From the NCBI GenBank assembly GCA_903952205.1, contig CAJBEZ010000060.1, positions 62,001-126,000 on the forward strand: a stretch of DNA of 64,000 nucleotides. The letters are read 5' to 3'. The notes beneath the pieces were generated by a model, which saw only the letters and a list, made by a program, of their open reading frames with translations, was not told the DNA's origin and did no database searches. The DNA comes from an uncultured Desulfomonile sp. Its GTDB lineage: Bacteria > Desulfobacterota > Desulfomonilia > Desulfomonilales > Desulfomonilaceae. The position numbers were made by a program, and so were the translations under genes. Positions 8,147 to 15,867 of the stretch are shown here, in pieces (positions within the stretch are counted from its first letter, which is position 1; each line of letters opens with the position of its first letter).

Positions 8147-9133
8147 ATGTCGATCTTGGCGACCGTCAAAATCCGTGATATACGGTCACGCAAAGAAAGT
8201 CAAACGAGGTTGGTTATCATAGAAGTCCTCTACGTTATAATAGGCGTTGCGCCGGGTATCCTCTGGTTGCTGTATTTCTTCATTATTAACCAGAATGAGG
8301 AGAGATCGGCTGAAAGCATATTCCGCGTTTTTGTCTGGGCGGCAATTTTTACCATTCCCACAGCCATTCTGGAGCACGCTCTGGCCGCGAGCGTTCACAA
8401 GGAAACCTTCCAGGAATCCATGTTCTCAAGCTTCTTCCTGATTGCGCCAGTTGAGGAATTCTTCAAGTTGCTCGCCGTTTGGGTCGGCGCTTACCGCCGG
8501 TCTGATTTCCGATCACCTATGGACGGGTTGACTTACGCTGTTACCGCGGCTCTTGGTTTTGTTGCGGTTGAGAATGCTCTTTACATCCTTCGTTTCGGGC
8601 CGGCCACAGTTTGGCTACGATTGTTCTACGCCACACCGGCTCATATTCTCTTCGCCGCCTTGTGGGGCTATTCGCTGGGTATGGCCCGATTCGCTCCGTC
8701 TGGCGAAGTCTTAATCGTTTTAAGAGGGTTTCTCCTTTCAGTCGCTTGTCACGGACTTTATAATTTTCTGGTCGCCTTAGCGCCGTCGAAGGCGAGGATC
8801 CATCTTGTCCCGCTTCTGATGGCCCTGCTTATTGTCGTCATAGCGCATGTCAGGAAACTGTACAGGATGTTTCCCTATGAAGATTTGGGAGAGACGCTCC
8901 TTATAATCTGTCCGAACTGCGAAGCATATTCGCCTCAATCCAACGCGACGTGCTCAAGGTGCGGGGCTTCTCTGTCAAATCTTGAGCCTGACAGTCCGAG
9001 GTTCTGCTGGAAGTGCCGACATCAGGTCTCCGCGGATTCAGCTAGATGTCCAAGATGTTATGTGAGACTCAGGAAAAAGGACTCCAAAGAAAAGACCCCA
9101 GCGGTTTTGAAAGAAGAGGCCATTAAGGCATGA
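8147..9133 (+). CDS. PrsW-like intramembrane protease with C-terminal zinc ribbons
   Basis: Multi-pass membrane protein of the PrsW/CAAX-protease-like clan. Conserved motifs sit in the helices: EE (103-104, in APVEEFFK), E142 (VENALY), H166 (TPAHILF) and H202 (CHGLYNF). PrsW in Bacillus cleaves an anti-sigma factor; the substrate here is unknown. After the last helix come two CxxC...CxxC zinc ribbons (from CPNCEAYS to CPRCYV) and a lysine/glutamate-rich tail, probably cytoplasmic. The start at ATG 8147 is a choice; a TTG at 8099 would run into the divergent ABC gene. Confidence 0.8.
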   Translation: MSILATVKIRDIRSRKESQTRLVIIEVLYVIIGVAPGILWLLYFFIINQNEERSAESIFRVFVWAAIFTIPTAILEHALAASVHKETFQESMFSSFFLIAPVEEFFKLLAVWVGAYRRSDFRSPMDGLTYAVTAALGFVAVENALYILRFGPATVWLRLFYATPAHILFAALWGYSLGMARFAPSGEVLIVLRGFLLSVACHGLYNFLVALAPSKARIHLVPLLMALLIVVIAHVRKLYRMFPYEDLGETLLIICPNCEAYSPQSNATCSRCGASLSNLEPDSPRFCWKCRHQVSADSARCPRCYVRLRKKDSKEKTPAVLKEEAIKA

Positions 9134-9204
9134 CTTGAGACAAGGCGAAGTTTTGCGGAGACATCACTCCGTAAAAAAAGATTTGTTATTTGCCGGTTTT
9201 TTGC

Positions 9205-9234
9205 TTGACAAGTATGGACATCGCGCGGCATAAA
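9205..9234 (+). promoter_or_regulatory. possible sigma70-type promoter
   Basis: TTGACA at 9205-9210 and CATAAA at 9229-9234 are separated by 18 bases. They lie about 45 bases before a small ORF with a good ribosome binding site. The -35 matches the consensus fully and the -10 matches 4 of 6 bases. Confidence 0.4.
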
Positions 9235-9280
9235 TCCTAGGTTAATATATGATGCGTTATGGTCATAAAAGGACGATCCA

Positions 9281-9457
9281 ATGGACTGGACTTTTCCTAC
9301 GAAAAAAGAATATCTTCGAATAGTTGGAAAACTATCCTACCCGTCCGGGTCCGTGGGTCGTGTTTCTCCTGTTCTTATAAAAAATAAATTGTATGACGGA
9401 GGGATTCGCCTGAGCGAGGAGATCTTTGATCTGCTCCTCGTAAGGTTGAGGTCCTAG
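9281..9457 (+). CDS. small 58-residue protein, unknown function
   Basis: ATG at 9281 is preceded by AAAAGGA with 7-base spacing, and a possible promoter lies further upstream. The product begins MDWTFPTKKEYLRIVGKL and ends LLLVRLRS, mixing basic and hydrophobic residues with no membrane helix or known motif. It lies ahead of speD and could be an independent gene or a leader peptide. Evidence is only the ribosome site and the open frame; I do not recognise a family. Confidence 0.45.
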   Translation: MDWTFPTKKEYLRIVGKLSYPSGSVGRVSPVLIKNKLYDGGIRLSEEIFDLLLVRLRS

Positions 9458-9508
9458 CCGCACTGGGTTGGAGGAGCCCTGATCCTCTTAATCGGCTTTT
9501 GATTCGCC

Positions 9509-9595
9509 GCGCTTGGCGCATGGTGTGGGCAAAGGCCGAAAACTCAAGTGTAAGCGCCCTCTCACCCGTTTCTTTTGATCCGGGTGTAGCGGAGG
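9509..9595 (+). ncRNA. possible structured leader RNA upstream of speD
   Basis: Two adjacent hairpins can be drawn. GCGCTT (9509-9514) pairs with AAGCGC (9552-9557) around an internal region of about 37 bases. CACCCG (9563-9568) pairs with CGGGTG (9581-9586), extended by CCTC (9558-9561) with GAGG (9592-9595) across an asymmetric internal loop. The element ends about 64 bases before the speD start. It matches no riboswitch class I can name; the claim rests on base pairing only. Confidence 0.35.
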
Positions 9596-9658
9596 CGGTA
9601 TTTTTGCATCCGTAAAAGTTTCGAGAGGCGATTAGGTCACTCGGTACGGGGGATGACT

Positions 9659-10075
9659 ATGAAAGCTTTAGGGATTCATCTCTTGATCGAGCTTTGCTCT
9701 TGTAATAGGCAGAAGTTGGACGACATGGACTACCTTGAGAGGATCATGGCGCAGGCGGCGGAAGTAGCAGGCGCTACAGTGCTGAAGACTGCGTTTCAGA
9801 ACTTCAATCCTCAAGGGGTTTCCGGCGTCGTCGTTATAGCGGAATCACACCTAACAATTCATTCATGGCCTGAATACGGCTATGCGGCTGTAGATATTTT
9901 CACGTGCGGGACCAAGGTAGATCCTTGGAAAGCCGCCAGTTTTCTTAAACAGGAACTCGAAGCGCTGGACATCCAGATCAAGGACTTCGAGCGAGGCATC
10001 CCATGGGGAATGCAAGAACCTCGACCGGGTCTTGGAGTTATCGAACATGCTGCGTGTGGCGGTGTTAACTGTTAG
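9659..10075 (+). CDS. speD: S-adenosylmethionine decarboxylase proenzyme (SpeD)
   Basis: Pyruvoyl enzyme that decarboxylates SAM to supply aminopropyl groups for spermidine. It is the short bacterial/archaeal type, 138 residues. The self-cleavage site is Glu62-Ser63 in AESHLTIHSWPE, the same position as in Thermotoga SpeD, with Cys in FTCG as the expected catalytic residue. I start at ATG 9659, with GGGGG six bases upstream; the in-frame ATG at 9653 would sit directly on that site. The next gene starts inside its 3' end. No speE is visible here. Confidence 0.93.
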   Translation: MKALGIHLLIELCSCNRQKLDDMDYLERIMAQAAEVAGATVLKTAFQNFNPQGVSGVVVIAESHLTIHSWPEYGYAAVDIFTCGTKVDPWKAASFLKQELEALDIQIKDFERGIPWGMQEPRPGLGVIEHAACGGVNC

Positions 10076-10538
10076 TGACCGTTCGTCTGAAGGAGTTCGG
10101 CCCGATATGTCCGGACCTGCGCTAGTAGATAAGGTTCGAAGCCTTTCCTGGCTGGTTGTCGAAACCTCAGTTTGTCCGGATGAAGAGGCGCGTATTAGAG
10201 AACGGTTGATCCAGTGGGCTGACGGCGACGTGGCAGACCTAATCCTGACAACTGGAGGGACAGGACTAGCCCCCAGAGACGTAACACCCGAAGCTACCCA
10301 GACGGTAGTAACCCGTCTGGTCCCCGGCATACCCGAGGCGATGAGGGCCGACAGCCTTAAAAAAACCCCGCACGCAGTAATTTCGCGAGGCGTTGCAGGG
10401 GTCAGAAGTCGGTCCCTCATCATTAATCTTCCCGGAAGCCCAAAGGCTGCGGTGGAAAATCTGGATGCAGTGGCTGCCGCTCTCGAACACGCTGTATCAA
10501 AAATTCAGGGTGACCCTTCGGACTGCGCGCAGATTTAG
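10047..10538 (+). CDS. mogA: MogA/MoaB-family molybdopterin adenylyltransferase
   Basis: Molybdenum cofactor enzyme that adenylylates molybdopterin before metal insertion. It has the VAVLTVSDRSS start, the TTGGTGLAPRDVTPEA core and the LPGSPKA motif, with the normal family length of 163 residues. ATG 10047 has GGAG upstream (10034-10037). It overlaps the end of speD by 29 bases, so the two are probably co-translated although the pathways are unrelated. MogA and MoaB cannot be told apart confidently by eye. Confidence 0.88.
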   Translation: MLRVAVLTVSDRSSEGVRPDMSGPALVDKVRSLSWLVVETSVCPDEEARIRERLIQWADGDVADLILTTGGTGLAPRDVTPEATQTVVTRLVPGIPEAMRADSLKKTPHAVISRGVAGVRSRSLIINLPGSPKAAVENLDAVAAALEHAVSKIQGDPSDCAQI

Positions 10539-10600
10539 CGATACATTTTTACCGATGTCCCTCCGCATATCCGGCAGATTCAAAAAGAGCTGATAAAGTC

Positions 10601-11116
10601 ATGAAGCGTAAAAGTTCGTTTTTTCCGACGCCGGCCGGATCCATCCTTATGGGAGCTCTGAGAAGAATGGGGCTCGGCTCTTCTCTGGCCCGCCAGTCAA
10701 TTGTGAATCGATGGCCAAAAATAGTAGACAGGGTTATCGCCAAAAGGGCAAAAGCTGAAAGGCTGGTCGACGACACACTTTATGTGGTTGTTGACTCGTC
10801 AGTATGGATGAATGAACTGTCGGCCAACAAGTTTACATTGCTAGAAAAGATCAACGCAACCCTGGAGCCCGGTGTTCCGGGGATCAGAGACATCAAGTTC
10901 ACACAGTCTTCCTGGAACCGCATGAGCAGGAAGGATTTACAGGCACAGGAGACTCCGGAAGTTAAACCCGTCCCAGTGGACGAAAAGGCCCTTGAAGTTT
11001 CAACGCGTGGAATTGATAATATCAGGGACTTGGAGATCCGGGCCATACTTGAGCGGATCATTCGAAAGGACGCTCAGCTCAAAGCGTCATCGTCCCATCC
11101 ACCAGTGGCTGAATAG
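10601..11116 (+). CDS. DUF721 (DciA-like) protein
   Basis: The N-terminal 110 residues match the DUF721 pattern: a short helical start, a RWPKIVDRVIAKRAKAERL block and a LYVVVDSSVWMNELS strand-helix segment. DUF721 includes DciA, which helps load the replicative helicase in many bacteria lacking DnaC. The last 60 residues are charged and low in complexity. It lies 62 bases after the mogA-like gene on the same strand. Confidence 0.75.
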   Translation: MKRKSSFFPTPAGSILMGALRRMGLGSSLARQSIVNRWPKIVDRVIAKRAKAERLVDDTLYVVVDSSVWMNELSANKFTLLEKINATLEPGVPGIRDIKFTQSSWNRMSRKDLQAQETPEVKPVPVDEKALEVSTRGIDNIRDLEIRAILERIIRKDAQLKASSSHPPVAE

Positions 11117-11171
11117 AGACTCATTTGTTTGGCTTTCGAGCGACAGTTGTCCGGCGATCAAATGCGAACTC

Positions 11172-11642
11172 TCAGTTAATCTTAGGCTGCCCTTCCCGAA
11201 TCATTCCTATTCCTATAGAACCGCCAGAGAATGGCAGTAGTAACCATATCCGGTTTTCATCTCTCTTTCTGACAGGAATCAACTGGGTTCCCCTTTCAGG
11301 GAAGACAGGATCATAAATGATCAAACCCTTTTCCGATATTTCCCATCTTCCTTTGGCAGGCCTAAAAAGGTTGATCATTGTGTAAGTTCCATCTGAATTG
11401 ATTTCCAGGGCAGCGGGCTGTTTTTCCGAAGTCGTTACCCGTGATTTCTCCTTATCTGTGAGACCCCACTTGGAAAACTGGTCAAGCCACTTCCATTTTC
11501 CTATCATGAAATCAGCGCCAACAATCTCAGAGACCCCAACGAGGCCCATCGTAGAAGGAACAGCCGGAGTCTCCATCGGCGCCACGCCGGAGAAAAGTGG
11601 CATAAGAGTAAGAATAAGCACTTGAAGATCAAGCAAAAGCAT
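11172..11642 (-). CDS. small secreted lipocalin-like protein, unknown function
   Basis: 156 residues with a hydrophobic N-terminal segment (about 2-20) suggesting export. The mature part has the pattern IGKWKW ... LEINSDGTYTM ... GRWEISEKGLIIYD, that is, alternating strands with a GKW/GRW pair as in small lipocalin-like domains. A similar layout appears in the lipoprotein at 32283-32753. The ATG has GGGAG only 2 bases away; a TTG at 11636 has better spacing. Function unknown. Confidence 0.65.
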   Translation of the reverse strand: MLLLDLQVLILTLMPLFSGVAPMETPAVPSTMGLVGVSEIVGADFMIGKWKWLDQFSKWGLTDKEKSRVTTSEKQPAALEINSDGTYTMINLFRPAKGRWEISEKGLIIYDPVFPERGTQLIPVRKRDENRIWLLLPFSGGSIGIGMIREGQPKIN

Positions 11643-11737
11643 TTCTCCCAGACGACAAGATGTGGATCATGACTCAAAGTCAAGTCCGGTGGAAATTGCG
11701 GCAAGTATATATTAAATAGAATCTGGTCGGCAACGAG

Positions 11738-12415
11738 GTGAGGGAAAAAGAATTGCGATCAAAACCAGAGCAAGATTCATTGAAGCTAAAGCTTGGGATG
11801 ATTTACAGGCTCCTTTTGGAAAGGTTCGGCCACAGGAACTGGTGGCCGGCGGAGAGCCCTTTTGAGGTCTGTGTCGGAGCGATTCTAACCCAGAACACGT
11901 CGTGGAAGAACGTTGAAAAGGCAATCACAAACCTTAAAGCAGCAAATTGTCTTGACGCAGTAAGCTTGGATGATATTTCAGCGGATGACCTGGCTACACT
12001 TATCAGGCCGGCGGGTTACTTCAACATAAAGGCGAAGCGTCTAAAAAATTTCATCACGCGTCTTGTTTCGCATCATGGAGGTTCGCTTGACAGTATGTTT
12101 GCGTCATCATTACAGGAATTAAGAATTGAACTACTTTCAATCAACGGGATAGGCAAAGAGACGGCCGACTCCATGATACTCTACGCGGCCAACAAGCCAA
12201 TCTTTGTGGTTGACGCCTACACGAGAAGGGTGCTGGAGCGCCACGGCATTGCCGGACCAGAAGTGGATTACGATGGGATTCAGGCTATATTTCACGGTAA
12301 TCTCAAGGAAGATGTAGCCATGTTCAATGACTATCACGCGCAGTTCGTGGCGGTTGGATCAAGTTACTGTGGGAGAAAGGCGAGATGCTCGGGATGTCCC
12401 GTGGAAGGGATGTAA
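11738..12415 (+). CDS. endonuclease III-related DNA glycosylase (HhH-GPD family)
   Basis: Base-excision repair glycosylase of the endonuclease III superfamily, closest in pattern to the COG2231/MagIII group. It has the helix-hairpin-helix INGIGKETADSM and the catalytic aspartate region FVVDAYTRR. The C-terminal cysteine cluster reads C-x5-C-x2-C and then the protein ends, so only three of the four cysteines of a classic Endo III iron-sulfur loop are present. The GTG at 11738 lacks a good ribosome site; TTG 11753 behind GAGGG is an alternative. Confidence 0.8.
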   Translation: MREKELRSKPEQDSLKLKLGMIYRLLLERFGHRNWWPAESPFEVCVGAILTQNTSWKNVEKAITNLKAANCLDAVSLDDISADDLATLIRPAGYFNIKAKRLKNFITRLVSHHGGSLDSMFASSLQELRIELLSINGIGKETADSMILYAANKPIFVVDAYTRRVLERHGIAGPEVDYDGIQAIFHGNLKEDVAMFNDYHAQFVAVGSSYCGRKARCSGCPVEGM

Positions 12416-12428
12416 GGATTTAGCTGAG

Positions 12429-13310
12429 CTAGTAGTAAATTCCAAACTGGAAGAAAGGACCCTGCCACTGAGCCTTGAGGCTCGTAGATAGGGGAAGGTT
12501 AGAGTCTATAGAAACTGAACGGAAACCTGCCTCTATCCCGACGGAAAATGTGGAATGGCCAAAGGCGCTGAAATCCCAGACGGAAGGTCTCGCCCCTGCC
12601 ATAACTTCCCATTCCAGCATTCTCGTTTCATATTGAGCGCCGACAATCTGTTTCCAGTAAGGAAAAGGGAAGCCAATCTTGGCGTTAACTATAATAGGCA
12701 CTTCCCGAATTCTTGCCGGAATTGCGAATACGTGGAGCCCAATGGTGGCAGGCCCCCCACTTGTAACAAATCGGTACTGTGCAGGTTTGTCATCCTGAAA
12801 AGTCAAGGGATTAACGTTAAAATCAAAATCTACACCACAGCGGAGAAATGGATACCTGACAAGGTCCAGGTCAGCCCCAAGTCTTGTACTGCTCAAATCC
12901 AGTTCGGATAACCTATAGTCGTCAGTTCCATTGTGTAGCATTCCTCGAAAAATGAGATCCTCGTCAACTCTTAACCGCAACCCCACTCTGTCCACCTGAA
13001 GTTGAAACAGCGCTGAATTGATTGGCGTAGGTTGTGGGTCAAAATTATATCCTCCGCCAGTCGATCCCGTCTCAGGGGCCAGAAGATCATAATCTTGTCC
13101 ATCACGGGAGAAAGTACCAGAGACCAGCCGAGGGACAAAATAACGGTATTCAATCTTGAATCGGTAATCAGACCAGTCCCACCAAGTCCCTGATGAGAAC
13201 CATGAAGACAAATCTTGAGAATGAGATGTGGAAGGGGCGCAACAAAGACAGACCATCACAAAGAGCGCAAATGGAAGAACCGCCGCAGTAAAATTTAATT
13301 TCGGCTTCAA
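12429..13310 (-). CDS. outer-membrane beta-barrel protein, unknown function
   Basis: 293 residues with a signal peptide ending near SHSQ (about residue 31). The rest is alternating hydrophobic/polar strands with many aromatic residues, and it ends in FFQFGIYY, a terminal aromatic strand as in BAM-assembled barrels. No named family recognised. It converges with the DNA glycosylase gene (13-base gap). Confidence 0.7.
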   Translation of the reverse strand: MKPKLNFTAAVLPFALFVMVCLCCAPSTSHSQDLSSWFSSGTWWDWSDYRFKIEYRYFVPRLVSGTFSRDGQDYDLLAPETGSTGGGYNFDPQPTPINSALFQLQVDRVGLRLRVDEDLIFRGMLHNGTDDYRLSELDLSSTRLGADLDLVRYPFLRCGVDFDFNVNPLTFQDDKPAQYRFVTSGGPATIGLHVFAIPARIREVPIIVNAKIGFPFPYWKQIVGAQYETRMLEWEVMAGARPSVWDFSAFGHSTFSVGIEAGFRSVSIDSNLPLSTSLKAQWQGPFFQFGIYY

Positions 13311-13481
13311 TCCATACCTCTTTATGAAAATTCAGGAAAAAGAATAATAACAGTAATCTATTGCATCGCACTATATAGCAAATCCGAATAAAGTGTCAAG
13401 GAATTACTCCTGAAGCGGGCCGCATGATCATGGCTAACGCTGGGCTGATCTAATAAACTACGCTAGATAAATGGTTTATCA

Positions 13482-13515
13482 TTGCGTTTTTTATATAATT
13501 TGGTATTATAATACC
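13482..13515 (+). promoter_or_regulatory. possible promoter with palindromic -10 region
   Basis: GGTATTATAATACC (13502-13515) is a perfect 14-base palindrome containing TATAAT at 13507-13512. TTGCGT at 13482-13487 is a weak -35 with 19-base spacing; a second TATAAT is at 13494-13499. The coiled-coil lipoprotein gene starts 27 bases further on. Confidence 0.35.
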
Positions 13516-13541
13516 ACTAATTCTCTAACCCGGAGGTTTCC

Positions 13542-14342
13542 GTGAGACTCCTTAATAAGGCCATAATAACGTTATGTATTCCTGCCACAATGTTTTTTTC
13601 AGCCTGCACGGATGACACCGCGGAACTGAAAACCAGGATGGCGGACCTTGACAAGAAAATCCAGAAACAGGAAAAGGATCTACGGGAATTCTCAACCAAA
13701 TTGGCGCCGACAAAAGATTTCAGCGCTGATATTCAGCGCCTGGAAGATCAAAATGAACGGGTTTCTCAGGTAATAAAGACCAAGGTTGACCCTCTCAACA
13801 GTAAACTCGAGGAATTCCGTGAATGGGCGCAGGATGCCCAGAAAGAGAGAGAAGGGGTAAAGGAAAAGCTCAAAACCCTCGACGCCGGTTTAACAGAACT
13901 GAAGAAAAAAACCGAATCACGCGGAAAGGAACTCGCCGCAAGTTCCAAGGAATCATCGGTCGAGAAAAAAACAATTGACGCGATGACAAAGCGGGTGGAC
14001 GAACTGACCAAAGGACTCGCCGAAGTGCGCAAGGAAGTCCTGGATAACAATACCAAGCTGATCAACGCCGTAAAGAAGACCTTGCCAAAGGTTAAGGAAG
14101 CCGCTGTGGCGGAACTCAAGGAGAAAATCCAGCCACTGGAGGACTCACTATCTTTACTCAAGGGTGGAATCGAAACAGAACGTAAGAACATCACATCCAA
14201 AGCCCAGGGAGCGTCAGCCGAGGCCTCAAAGGACGTCCATGGATTGCTCGCAAAGATCAGGGAACTCGAGGACGCAGTGGCTGGGCAGAAATCAGCGCTA
14301 CTCGACATCGGGGCCAAACTGCACGAGCTTGAAGGCAGGTAA
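13542..14342 (+). CDS. coiled-coil lipoprotein
   Basis: 266 residues: a signal peptide with lipobox FSAC (Cys22), then almost entirely charged heptad-like helix (Lys/Glu/Leu rich, residues 28-266), predicted to form a long periplasmic coiled coil anchored to a membrane by lipid. The GTG start at 13542 is preceded by GGAGG with 7-base spacing, which decides the start. A strong terminator follows 16 bases after the stop, so it is monocistronic. Likely structural or tethering role; no family named. Confidence 0.8.
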   Translation: MRLLNKAIITLCIPATMFFSACTDDTAELKTRMADLDKKIQKQEKDLREFSTKLAPTKDFSADIQRLEDQNERVSQVIKTKVDPLNSKLEEFREWAQDAQKEREGVKEKLKTLDAGLTELKKKTESRGKELAASSKESSVEKKTIDAMTKRVDELTKGLAEVRKEVLDNNTKLINAVKKTLPKVKEAAVAELKEKIQPLEDSLSLLKGGIETERKNITSKAQGASAEASKDVHGLLAKIRELEDAVAGQKSALLDIGAKLHELEGR

Positions 14343-14358
14343 GGGCTGCCACTGAATT

Positions 14359-14386
14359 AAAAAAGCGGGATTTATCCCGCTTTTTT
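14359..14386. terminator. bidirectional rho-independent terminator
   Basis: AAAAAAGCGGGA (14359-14370), loop TTTA, TCCCGCTTTTTT (14375-14386): a perfect 12-base stem with T-tracts on both strands. It serves the lipoprotein gene on the plus strand and the aminotransferase on the minus strand. Confidence 0.93.
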
Positions 14387-14412
14387 TGTTGCTCTGTCCG
14401 CACGTTGCTGAA

Positions 14413-15597
14413 TCAGCTTTTAGCTTCTCTTATGGCTTCCTCAAACCCCTTGAGCGCCCCCTCAATAGTTGCGTCGGAAACACAGTAGGCGATCCGGAAA
14501 TATCCCGGGCCTCCAAAGCCAGTTCCTGGAACTGTAAGAATGAGCTTCTCCTGAAGAAGGTTAACAAAAGCAACATCATCTTCTAATGGAGACTTGGGGA
14601 AAAGATAGAACGCCCCCTCAGGCTTTACAATGTCGTAACCAAAGCTTGTAAGAGCTTCAAATAGTCTGTCGCGGCGATGTTGATAGACCGAAATGTCCAC
14701 CACGGCGTCCAGGCAGGTCTGCACCGCACGCTGAATGAGCGCCGGCGCGTTTACAAATCCCAGGATGCGGTTGCAAAGGACCAGCCCGTCATAGGTCTGC
14801 CGGGCATTGTCCATTTCCGGGTTCATGGCAATGTAGCCAAGCCTTTCCCCGGGGAGAGAGAGATCCTTTGAAAAGGACGTCGCCACGATGCTGTTCGGGT
14901 ACGCTTTTAGAACGCTTGGAACACTGACCCCGTCGTATGTGATTCCACGGTAAGGCTCATCGGATATCAATACGATGGCCCTACCGAGTTCCTTACTCTT
15001 TGAAACCAGAAGTCCGGACAGTTCGTCTATTTCGGATTGACAGTAAACCTTGCCCGTCGGATTGTTCGGCGAGTTGATGACCACTGCCGCTGTGCATGGG
15101 TTGATGGCGGATTCGATCGCCTTGATGTCAAGAGCGAAGTCGGATTTTGTTGGGACAAGGACTGCCTTTCCCCCATGATTGTCAACGTAGAATACATATT
15201 CCACAAAAAAAGGTTTTGGGATGACTACTTCATCGCCTGGATTCATGATGGCCTTGAGCGCTACGTTCATGGCTCCACCGGCCCCCACTGTCATGACGAT
15301 TGTTTTCTCATCGATCGCGACACCTTCGTCTCTGGCTATTTTCCGGGCTACAGCCGCTCTGGTCTCCGGCAAGCCGGCGTTTGGCATGTATGCGTGGACT
15401 CCGGGCGTGGAAACGGACGCCGCATTCCTTATGGCGTCCTTGACCGAAGCGGATGGTTCGAGGTTGGGGTTCCCGAGACTAAAATCAAAAACATTTTCGG
15501 CTCCGTGTTTACTTTTAAGGGTGGCCCCCTGCTCGAACATTTTCCTGATCCATGAAGATCGTTCCATGAATTCAGCGATTTTTCCAGAAACCGGCAT
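14413..15597 (-). CDS. class I/II pyridoxal-phosphate aminotransferase
   Basis: Aspartate-aminotransferase-fold enzyme, 394 residues. It has the PLP-binding NSPNNPTG motif, SDEPYRG, the Schiff-base lysine in SFSKDLSLPGERLGY, and a C-terminal FRIAYCVSD with the substrate-carboxylate arginine. Substrate cannot be read from sequence; aspartate, aromatic or branched-chain amino acids are all possible. The start is fixed by GAGGAGG just upstream. A 9-bp hairpin lies in its leader (15635-15674). Confidence 0.88.
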   Translation of the reverse strand: MPVSGKIAEFMERSSWIRKMFEQGATLKSKHGAENVFDFSLGNPNLEPSASVKDAIRNAASVSTPGVHAYMPNAGLPETRAAVARKIARDEGVAIDEKTIVMTVGAGGAMNVALKAIMNPGDEVVIPKPFFVEYVFYVDNHGGKAVLVPTKSDFALDIKAIESAINPCTAAVVINSPNNPTGKVYCQSEIDELSGLLVSKSKELGRAIVLISDEPYRGITYDGVSVPSVLKAYPNSIVATSFSKDLSLPGERLGYIAMNPEMDNARQTYDGLVLCNRILGFVNAPALIQRAVQTCLDAVVDISVYQHRRDRLFEALTSFGYDIVKPEGAFYLFPKSPLEDDVAFVNLLQEKLILTVPGTGFGGPGYFRIAYCVSDATIEGALKGFEEAIREAKS

Positions 15598-15634
15598 GTA
15601 TAAAAACCTCCTCGGGAATTTCCGTACAAACGAA

Positions 15635-15674
15635 AGCCCGGCTCAAAAATCTGCGTTCAGTTATAAGCCGGGCT
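15635..15674 (-). promoter_or_regulatory. hairpin in the leader of the aminotransferase gene
   Basis: AGCCCGGCT (15635-15643) and AGCCGGGCT (15666-15674) form a perfect 9-bp stem with a 22-base loop, about 40 bases before the start codon. There is no T-tract immediately after it, so it is not a plain terminator; it may be an attenuation or stability element. Confidence 0.4.
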
Positions 15675-15867
15675 CTCGACCTTGCATCAGCCCTTTATTT
15701 CTAAGGGTTCCTAAGCATACCACATAATGTCTTAATACGTCAATGAAAACTCAACATGATCAATGATCGGCGATCACCCTGGCCGCTGTCGTTGGAACTA
15801 CTCCGCAGAGGTTGTAAACCGTCCAAAGAACGCATAAAGTAACCCATTGGCGGATTGTAAGAGCGTT

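Noticed and set aside
9155-9170. Terminator after the PrsW-like gene
   Set aside because: CGGAG/CTCCG is only 5 bp and is followed by A, not T, on the plus strand.
9863-10423. Minus-strand 186-residue frame across speD/mogA
   Set aside because: Lies opposite two well-supported genes and shows no recognisable domain.
13766-14317. Minus-strand 183-residue frame under the coiled-coil lipoprotein
   Set aside because: Ser/Leu-rich antisense of a Lys/Glu-rich helix; an artefact.
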